Below are positions 16,302 to 21,431 of a stretch of DNA of 21,431 bases, piece after piece. Origin of the DNA: Oxalobacteraceae bacterium (GTDB lineage Bacteria > Pseudomonadota > Gammaproteobacteria > Burkholderiales > Burkholderiaceae_D); NCBI GenBank assembly GCA_003537575.1, contig DPRS01000029.1, positions 188,699-210,129 on the forward strand, written 5' to 3'. The notes under the pieces are model-generated. The model was given only the letters and a program-made list of their open reading frames with translations. It searched no databases and was not told where the DNA came from. Each line of letters opens with the position of its first letter. Position 1 is the stretch's first letter. Made by a program: the position numbers and the translations under genes.

Positions 16302-17150
16302 GTGGCCACCCCTCATTCCGACCTAGGCGCACCGAGTTCCGGCCTTCCCGGCCAGAGCGGCGCCAGCGGCATATTTTTGCTGATCGACGCCGTTCAGTAC
16401 CCGGGCATCTGGCGCATCCTGCAATATCGCTTCCGCCGCCTGCCCTGGGTTTCGCTGTCCAATCAAGACTGCCATGCGCAAGCCGGCCCGGTGCTGCTGC
16501 ATGTCGCCAGCAATCAGACCAGCACGCTGGGCTGGTTTCTTGAACACACCAGGGGCTTGCATTGCCTGAGCTGGATCGAATCGCCGCTCGGGCTGGAAGC
16601 GCTGGCGGAACATTTGCGCAAGCTGACGCACATCGAAGGCGAAGACGGCGCCGGCTACGACATCCGCTATTACGATACCCGCATCCTGCCGGCCTGGTAT
16701 CAAATGCTCGATGCAAGCCAGGAAGCCGCCGCGCTCGGTCCGGTCAGCTCGTGGACTTACCTGGATCGCGACGGCATGCCTTGCACCCTGTTCGGCCATG
16801 CGAACGCCGAAATGACCGCAATGCCAATGTTCAGGCTGACGGCAGCGCAGGAGCGAACGCTGCTGGAAGCAGCCCTCCCGGACATTGTCCTGGAACGGCT
16901 CGAACAGAACGGCAACGCCGACCTCGCCGCCATGCCTCGCTCCCTGCGCTATGGCTTCATTGCCGACCAGGTCAAAAAGGCGACCAACCAGTACGGCATC
17001 GCATCAACCCAGGAAATCGTACTGTTTTGCTCGCTGGCGCTGGGGATCGGCCGCAATTTCGACAAGTTGCTGCCGGTGGTGCAAGTCTTGCAAAAGTTTG
17101 CCGACGCAGCCACTGCTGCCGGCCGCACGGGCGGCTACTCTTTCCGGTAA
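16302..17150 (+). CDS. DUF4123 domain protein (type VI secretion adaptor-like), orphan
   Basis: 282 residues. Seen: an N-terminal region of about residues 23-145 opening GIFLLIDAVQYPGIWRILQ and containing LHCLSWIESPLGLEALAEHL and YDIRYYDTRILPAWYQML, the pattern of DUF4123; C-terminal YGIASTQEIVLFCSLALGIG and FDKLLPVVQVL, as seen in the second half of such proteins. Family knowledge: DUF4123 proteins load effectors onto VgrG spikes of type VI secretion systems and normally sit between vgrG and an effector gene. Here neither a vgrG nor an effector is adjacent: upstream is a thioredoxin-like gene and downstream a convergent toxin-antitoxin pair. The start is a GTG, with a weak GAGAG site; the first in-frame ATG is about 130 residues in, too late. 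Complete, no frameshift. Confidence 0.75.
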   Translation: MATPHSDLGAPSSGLPGQSGASGIFLLIDAVQYPGIWRILQYRFRRLPWVSLSNQDCHAQAGPVLLHVASNQTSTLGWFLEHTRGLHCLSWIESPLGLEALAEHLRKLTHIEGEDGAGYDIRYYDTRILPAWYQMLDASQEAAALGPVSSWTYLDRDGMPCTLFGHANAEMTAMPMFRLTAAQERTLLEAALPDIVLERLEQNGNADLAAMPRSLRYGFIADQVKKATNQYGIASTQEIVLFCSLALGIGRNFDKLLPVVQVLQKFADAATAAGRTGGYSFR

Positions 17151-17214
17151 AAAGCCTCAAGCCTGTACACCGGCACCTCGCAGCGGCTCGTGACAATGGC
17201 GGCAGCCGCAAAAA

Positions 17215-17628
17215 TCAAAGATGACCGCGTATCCATTGCGCCAGACGCGCTTCATCCAGCACACCCGCTGCCGCAGCCTGGATCATCTGCGCCGCGTCAA
17301 GCGGCGACGCTCCCAGCTGCCAGCCATTCGTGTAGAGAAACAAGCCCATGGCCAGCAAGGCAGCGCGCTCATTGCCATCGATGAAAGGAGCATGCCTGAG
17401 GATGCCCGTCGCATAACAGGCAGCCAGGTCGGCGACATCCATCTCGACCGGCTCCCCGGCCGCGCCGCCCTTGTTTTCCATGCCCCGCCCGGCGGCCATC
17501 AGCATGGGCCAGCACAGCGCCGCCTCCAGCAATTGCGCATCGCGGATGCCTGCCGTGCCGCCGTAAGCCTTCAAGCCCTCGTGGTGCAGCAGCACCAGCA
17601 CGGTGGAATCGATCGATTGGCAATTCAT
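17215..17628 (-). CDS. Doc/Fic-family (death-on-curing) toxin with altered core motif
   Basis: 137 residues, normal Doc length. Seen: N-terminal DSTVLVLLHHEGLKAYGGTAG and RDAQLLEAALCWPML, typical of Doc proteins; ADLAACYATGILRHAPFIDGNERAA... where the Fic core should be; and AMGLFLYTNGWQL after it. Anchored on F82-I83-D84-G85-N86-x-R88, the usual catalytic histidine (HxFxDGN) is A80 and the histidine sits one residue earlier (H79); the usual Lys before Arg is E87. Family knowledge: Doc phosphorylates EF-Tu using this motif. This copy may be inactive, or use the shifted histidine. The ATG overlaps the antitoxin stop as ATGA, so it is translated as part of a toxin-antitoxin operon. Confidence 0.82.
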   Translation of the reverse strand: MNCQSIDSTVLVLLHHEGLKAYGGTAGIRDAQLLEAALCWPMLMAAGRGMENKGGAAGEPVEMDVADLAACYATGILRHAPFIDGNERAALLAMGLFLYTNGWQLGASPLDAAQMIQAAAAGVLDEARLAQWIRGHL

Positions 17629-17870
17629 CGGGCCAGGGCGCGGAAGGCGGCGTGAAAGTCGCGCATGAATTCTTGCCCGGACTGCAATTGCGCCACCGTT
17701 GCCGGATCGGCCGAAAACGTCGTTTCCGCTGCAACCGCCAGCGCGGCCGCTCCAGGCGCGCCGCCCAGATAGACCGTATCGCCCTCCTTCAAGCCGTACA
17801 GGGCAAGGGTTTCGGGCGGCACGACGAAAGCCAGCAGCGAACCGATCCGCGAAAGTTTGAGCGCATGCAT
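17625..17870 (-). CDS. AbrB/MazE-type antitoxin
   Basis: 81 residues. Seen: swapped-hairpin AbrB-type DNA-binding segment LKLSRIGSLLAFVVPPETLALYGLKEGDTVYL split over residues 4-36 (SRIGSLLAFVVP and GLKEGDTVYL are the key parts), and a C-terminal tail FMRDFHAAFRALAR (about 67-80) of the kind that binds and blocks a Doc toxin. ATG 17870 has AGGA seven bases upstream; the frame is open further upstream to 17930 but without homology. It overlaps the toxin gene by 4 bp. Family knowledge: such antitoxins usually repress their own promoter, which would lie in the 65 bp between here and the aceB terminator; no clear operator palindrome was found there. Confidence 0.82.
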   Translation of the reverse strand: MHALKLSRIGSLLAFVVPPETLALYGLKEGDTVYLGGAPGAAALAVAAETTFSADPATVAQLQSGQEFMRDFHAAFRALAR

Positions 17871-17935
17871 ATGCCAATCCTGCATTGAACGATAGACAAG
17901 CAATCCTAACCAAGAAGCCGGCAACTGCATAGTCC

Positions 17936-17978
17936 AAAAACAAACCCCGCCGGGGTCGCGGGCGACCGGGGCGGGGTT
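17936..17978 (-). terminator. Strong intrinsic terminator after aceB
   Basis: On the minus strand AACCCCGCC pairs with GGCGGGGTT, and inside it GGTCGC pairs with GCGACC around a CC loop, with a small CC/CC internal bulge; the stem is followed by TGTTTTTGG. It begins 17 bases after the aceB stop. There is no T tract on the plus-strand side, so it acts on minus-strand transcription and insulates the toxin-antitoxin operon from aceB. Confidence 0.85.
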
Positions 17979-17995
17979 GGCGTCAACGGGACGGC

Positions 17996-19594
17996 TTATT
18001 CCATTGCTTCGTACAGCGGCAGCGTCAGGAATTCCGGATAGTCCGGGGTCAGCGACATCTTGTCGAAGATTTCCGCGGCCTGATCGTAGGTCGCGGTGGC
18101 TTCGCCCTGGGCGGAAACGGTGGCCTTCACCTTGGCCAGTTCCTCGGCGATCATCGGGCGCACCATCTCGACCGTGACCTTGCGGCCATCGTCGAGGATG
18201 CCCTTAGGCGAGACTACCCATTGCCAGACTTGCGAGCGGCTGATTTCGGCGGTGGCGGCGTCTTCCATCAGGTTATGGATCGGCACGCAGCCATTGCCGG
18301 CCAGCCAGGCGCCGAGGTAATGGATGCCGACGTTGATATTGTTGCGCAGGCCGGCTTCGGTGATCGGCTGTTCCGGCTGGAAGTTGAGGAAATCCTTGGC
18401 GCCGAATTCTTCGGTGCGCTGCTTTTCCCACTGGTTCGGACGGTCGCCCAGCACTTTCTGGAATTCTTCCGCCGCGATCGGCACCAGGCCTGGATGCGCC
18501 ACCCAGCCGCCGTCGAAGCCATCGTTGGCGTCGCGGGTCTTGTCGTGGCGGATGCCGGCCAGCGCCTTTTCATTGGCGACCGGATCGTTCTTGATCGGGA
18601 TCAGGGCCGACATGCCGCCCATGGCCGGCGCGCCGCGCTTGTGGCAAGCCTTGACCAGCGCCAGCGCGTAGGAACGCATGAACGGCACTTCCATGGTGAT
18701 GGCGCCGCGCTGCGCCAGGCAAAAATCCTTGTTTTTCTTGAACTTCTTGATGCAGCTGAAGATGTAGTCCCAGCGGCCGGCGTTGAGACCTGCGGAATGG
18801 TTGCGCAGTTCGTACAGGATTTCTTCCATCTCGAAAGTGGCGAGGATGGTTTCGACCAGCACGGTGGCCTTGATGGTGCCTTGCGGCAGGCCGATGTGGT
18901 CTTGCGCCATCACGAAGATGTCGTTCCACAGGCGCGCTTCCAGGTGCGACTCCATCTTTGGCAGGTAGTAGAACGGGCCGGCGCCACGGGCGATCTGCTC
19001 CTTGGCGTTGTGGAAGAACACCAGGGCGAAGTCGAAGATGCCGCCGGCAACGCGCTGGCCGTCGACGGTGACGTGCTTCTCGTCGAGGTGCCAGCCGCGC
19101 GGACGGATCTGCAGGGTGGCGATCTTGTCGTTGAGCTTGTATTCCTTGCCGGCTTCGTTCTTGAACGAGAGTTCGCGGCGGATCGCCTGGTACAGGTTGA
19201 CCTGGCCCTGCACCTGGTTGTCCCAGTTCGGCGAGTTGGAATCCTCGAAGTCGGTCATGTAGGAGTCAGCGCCGGAATTGAAGGCGTTGATGATCATCTT
19301 GGCTTCGACCGGGCCGGTAATCTCGGTGCGGCGGCGCTCCAGCGCCTTGGGCAGCGGGGCGATCTTCCAGTCACCTTCGCGAATCGCCTTGGTCTCCGGC
19401 AGGAAGTCGGGCATTTCGCCGGCATCGATGCGGGCCTGGCGCGCGACGCGCGCCTTCAGAAGTTCCTGGCGGCGGCCTTCGAAGGCGCGGTGCAGCTTGG
19501 CGACCAGGGCCAGGGCATCGGCGGTCAGGATGCTTTCATACTGGGGTTTGATGTTGCCGGTGATTTGCATGCCGGCCGGGAGTTGCAGTGCCAT
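17996..19594 (-). CDS. aceB: Malate synthase A
   Basis: Glyoxylate-shunt enzyme condensing glyoxylate and acetyl-CoA to malate. 532 residues, typical of isoform A (isoform G is about 720). Seen: TGPVEAKMIINAFNSGADSYMTDFEDSNSP, with the key part TDFEDSNSP near residue 115; the family signature NHSAGLNAGRWDYIFS (about 265-280); VPFMRSYALALVKACHKRGA; GWVAHPGLVPIA; and the catalytic-aspartate region HNLMEDAATAEISR (about 442-455). A strong AGGAG site lies six bases before the ATG. It follows the TauE-like permease gene by 52 bp on the same strand, and ends in an intrinsic terminator. Isocitrate lyase is not in the window. Control by the divergent LysR protein is likely but inferred. Confidence 0.97.
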   Translation of the reverse strand: MALQLPAGMQITGNIKPQYESILTADALALVAKLHRAFEGRRQELLKARVARQARIDAGEMPDFLPETKAIREGDWKIAPLPKALERRRTEITGPVEAKMIINAFNSGADSYMTDFEDSNSPNWDNQVQGQVNLYQAIRRELSFKNEAGKEYKLNDKIATLQIRPRGWHLDEKHVTVDGQRVAGGIFDFALVFFHNAKEQIARGAGPFYYLPKMESHLEARLWNDIFVMAQDHIGLPQGTIKATVLVETILATFEMEEILYELRNHSAGLNAGRWDYIFSCIKKFKKNKDFCLAQRGAITMEVPFMRSYALALVKACHKRGAPAMGGMSALIPIKNDPVANEKALAGIRHDKTRDANDGFDGGWVAHPGLVPIAAEEFQKVLGDRPNQWEKQRTEEFGAKDFLNFQPEQPITEAGLRNNINVGIHYLGAWLAGNGCVPIHNLMEDAATAEISRSQVWQWVVSPKGILDDGRKVTVEMVRPMIAEELAKVKATVSAQGEATATYDQAAEIFDKMSLTPDYPEFLTLPLYEAME

Positions 19595-19646
19595 CTTATT
19601 CTCCTGGAAAAAATGAATTACGTGGGCTAGATCTGATGAATACGAC

Positions 19647-20414
19647 TTAAGCCGCCTGGTAGGTCTTGTAAAAATAGACTGCGGTCAAGATGAATCCGAC
19701 CGCGATGATGAAGCGGCGCAGCCATTGCGCAGGAATTCTGCGGGCAAAGCGCGCGCCCAGATAGCCGCCCAGGATCGCCGTGGCGGCCATTAAAAACGTA
19801 TAAGGCCAGTCGACCGCGCCGGCGATCGCGAAGGTGAGCACGCTCACGCTGTAGATCACTGCCGACAGCAGGTTCTTGATCGCATTGATTTCATGCACAT
19901 CGTCGTGCCCGGCAATCGCGAGGCTGGCCAACATGAGAATGCCCATGCCGGCGCCGAAAAAGCCGCCGTAGACCGACACCACCGCGTGTCCTGCCAGGGC
20001 GCCAGCGCTGTTGCGCGGCTGCACGGCATGGGCGCCGCGCAGCAAGGCTGAAATCTTGCCGGAAAATGCAAACAGCAGCGTCGCAAACAGCAGCAGCCAC
20101 GGGATCAGGCGCGAAAACGTGGCATCCTTGATGTTCAGCAGCAGCAAGCCGCCGGCAATGCCGCCCAGTAGGGAAACGCCGCCCAGAGGAATCAGGTAGC
20201 GCTTGTGGCGTGCCAGTTCCTCGCGATAGGCCCAGGCGCCGGACAGGCTGGCCGGCCACAGCGCCACCGCGTTGCTGGCGTTGGCCACCACTGGCGGCAC
20301 GCCCGCCGTCAGCAAGGCGGGAAAGGAAAAGAAAGTGCCGCCGCCCGCCACTGAATTCATTGCGCCGGCAAAAAATGCCGCGCTACCCACAAGGGCGATT
20401 TGCCATAATTCCAT
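19647..20414 (-). CDS. TauE/SafE-family membrane permease
   Basis: 255-residue integral membrane protein with about eight hydrophobic segments. Seen: start MELWQIALVGSAAFFAGAMNSVAGGGTFFSFPALL, with the family hallmark AGAMNSVAGGGT in helix 1; PPVVANASNAVALWPASLSGAWAYR; and in the second half the repeat-related SVYGGFFGAGMGILMLASL and INAIKNLLSAVIYSVSV. The family exports sulfite, sulfoacetate or related organic anions; the substrate here is unknown. ATG 20414 was chosen because homology begins at once; the frame is open to 20495 without a plausible signal. Lies 52 bp upstream of aceB on the same strand and divergent from a LysR gene, so a shared role in two-carbon or sulfonate metabolism is possible. 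Confidence 0.9.
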   Translation of the reverse strand: MELWQIALVGSAAFFAGAMNSVAGGGTFFSFPALLTAGVPPVVANASNAVALWPASLSGAWAYREELARHKRYLIPLGGVSLLGGIAGGLLLLNIKDATFSRLIPWLLLFATLLFAFSGKISALLRGAHAVQPRNSAGALAGHAVVSVYGGFFGAGMGILMLASLAIAGHDDVHEINAIKNLLSAVIYSVSVLTFAIAGAVDWPYTFLMAATAILGGYLGARFARRIPAQWLRRFIIAVGFILTAVYFYKTYQAA

Positions 20415-20528
20415 TACTAAATATTTGCGCTTTATCAGCGTTTGCATGTGTTTTAAGTGGCTTCCAGTATATTCACTATTTATCCTTATAAACATCTAGA
20501 ATAATCACTTTATTTTTGCGTTTTAGTT

Positions 20529-20543
20529 AAAAATAGAATTTTT
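20529..20543. repeat. 15-bp inverted repeat in the tauE-lysR divergent region
   Basis: AAAAAT and ATTTTT flank AGA, 16 bases before the LysR start. It lies where an autoregulatory LysR site could sit, but AT-rich DNA makes chance likely. It overlaps a -10-like TAGAAT (20534-20539). Confidence 0.3.
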
Positions 20544-20559
20544 GTGAAATGTAGGCGTA

Positions 20560-21431
20560 ATGGACCAGTTCAAGCAGATTTCCACTTTTGTCGAAGTGAT
20601 CGCCAGGGGCAGCCTGTCGGCGGCGGCGCGCGCTGAGGGAGTGGCGCCGGCGATGATCAGCCGGCGCCTGGATGCGCTGGAAGAACGGCTGGGCGTCAAA
20701 CTGCTGCAGCGCTCGACGCGCCGGCTGGCGCTGACCGATGAAGGCACCGCCTTCCTGGAGGATTGCCAGCGCATCCTGGCCGACCTGGAAAACGCCGAAA
20801 CCGCCGTCTCCGAGCGCAGCGCGCGCGCCACCGGCCATCTGAGCATTTCGGCCCCCGCCGGTTTCGGCCGCTGGCATGTGGCGCCGCTGATGCCGTCCTT
20901 CCTGGCCGAACACCGCGAGCTGACCTTGACCCTGAGCCTGAACGACCGCGTGGTGGACCTGATCGGCGAAGGCATCGACGTGGCGATCCGCATCGCTGCC
21001 ATGAGCGATTCCAACCTGGTCGGCGTGAAGCTGGCCGACAACCGCCGCGTGGTGGTGGCATCGCCGGATTACCTCAAGCGCCAGGGCACCCCGCAAACTT
21101 TGGCGGACCTGGCGCGCCACAATTGCCTGGCCATCAGCAGCGACGGCAGCCAGCGCGGCTGGACTTTCCGCCAGGGCGGCAAGAACATCACATTGAAAGT
21201 CGAAGGCAACATGGAATGCAACGATGGCGAAGTGCTGCATCACTGGGCGCTGGCCGGCAAGGGGCTGGCCTGGCGCTCGATGTGGGAAGTCGGCGCCGAA
21301 ATCGAATCGGGGAAGCTGGTGTCGGTGCTGGATGATTACGCCGCGCCCGGCAACGATATCTACGCGGTGTTCGCCCAGCGCCGCCATCTGCCCCTGCGCA
21401 TCCGCGCTTATGTGGATTTCCTGCGGCGCGC
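20560..21431 (+). CDS. LysR-family transcriptional regulator (3' end cut off by the window)
   Basis: 290 residues visible, close to full length (family about 300); the stop lies beyond the window. Seen: N-terminal winged HTH (MDQFKQISTFVEVIARGSLS, then AAARAEGVAPAMISRRLDAL and LGVKLLQRSTRRLALTDEG, residues 1-60), a linker helix, and a periplasmic-binding-like effector domain from about residue 90 (GHLSISAPAGFGRWHVAPLM, VDLIGEGIDVAIR, VVVASPDYLKRQGTP). The pattern fits the CrgA/YafC-like subgroup. The start ATG 20560 has no strong Shine-Dalgarno. Divergent from the tauE-aceB genes with 145 bp between, so it probably controls them and itself; the inducer is unknown. Confidence 0.93.
   Translation, partial: MDQFKQISTFVEVIARGSLSAAARAEGVAPAMISRRLDALEERLGVKLLQRSTRRLALTDEGTAFLEDCQRILADLENAETAVSERSARATGHLSISAPAGFGRWHVAPLMPSFLAEHRELTLTLSLNDRVVDLIGEGIDVAIRIAAMSDSNLVGVKLADNRRVVVASPDYLKRQGTPQTLADLARHNCLAISSDGSQRGWTFRQGGKNITLKVEGNMECNDGEVLHHWALAGKGLAWRSMWEVGAEIESGKLVSVLDDYAAPGNDIYAVFAQRRHLPLRIRAYVDFLRR

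Noticed and set aside
17151..17214. Possible bidirectional terminator between the DUF4123 and toxin genes
   Set aside because: Only short GC stems with tiny loops and no T tract on either strand were found.
17428..17943. A single 242-residue protein spanning antitoxin and toxin
   Set aside because: The upstream half of that frame is the shadow of the antitoxin; the real toxin start is the ATG at 17628 overlapping the antitoxin stop.
18221..19630. 469-residue plus-strand open frame opposite aceB
   Set aside because: Antisense to an intact malate synthase with all its motifs; no homology-like pattern of its own.

Overview
The window looks like chromosomal DNA of a GC-rich betaproteobacterium of the order Burkholderiales, probably Oxalobacteraceae (Collimonas/Herbaspirillum/Janthinobacterium-like). 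This is inferred from protein style and from the mix of housekeeping genes (alr-radA-thiD, tsaB-rimI-udg, aceB); no rRNA, tRNA or marker gene fixes the genus. I see no insertion sequence, prophage, CRISPR array or RNA gene, and no stretch over 300 bases lacks a gene. The largest gene-free stretches are about 207 bp (2104-2310), 179 bp (16123-16301), 145 bp (20415-20559), 137 bp (13360-13496) and about 141 bp (8754-8894).

Layout. (1) 1-2103, minus: an RND efflux operon, with a membrane-fusion lipoprotein followed by a permease that is cut off by the window edge. (2) 2311-5391, plus: hpnC-hpnD-hpnE, the three-enzyme route from farnesyl diphosphate to squalene. The divergent promoter region between (1) and (2) carries a 34-bp near-perfect palindrome resembling a TetR-family operator. 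(3) 5381-8753, minus: alr-radA-thiD, convergent with hpnE and overlapping its 3' end by 11 bp. (4) 8895-10175, plus: lplT, a lysophospholipid transporter. (5) 10196-13359, minus: tsaB-rimI-udg-DUF1853, tightly overlapped (4, 4 and 26 bp), linking tRNA and ribosomal-protein modification to uracil repair and a possible nuclease-like protein. (6) 13497-16122, plus: a soluble histidine kinase, a receiver-TPR protein and a small thioredoxin-like protein. (7) 16302-17150, plus: an isolated DUF4123 protein (type VI secretion adaptor family) behind an AT-rich leader. (8) 17215-17870, minus: an AbrB-type antitoxin and a Doc/Fic-type toxin with an altered active-site motif. (9) 17996-20414, minus: a TauE/SafE-type permease followed by malate synthase A, with a strong intrinsic terminator after aceB. 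(10) 20560 to the window end, plus: a divergent LysR regulator, truncated by the edge.

Most of the window is core metabolism and maintenance. The parts that look accessory or poorly described are the kinase/receiver-TPR/thioredoxin cluster, the orphan DUF4123 gene, the Doc-like toxin with a changed catalytic core, the DUF1853 gene coupled to uracil-DNA glycosylase, and the shared operator between efflux and squalene synthesis. I did not find a clearly new multi-gene system; the strongest leads are listed as findings.
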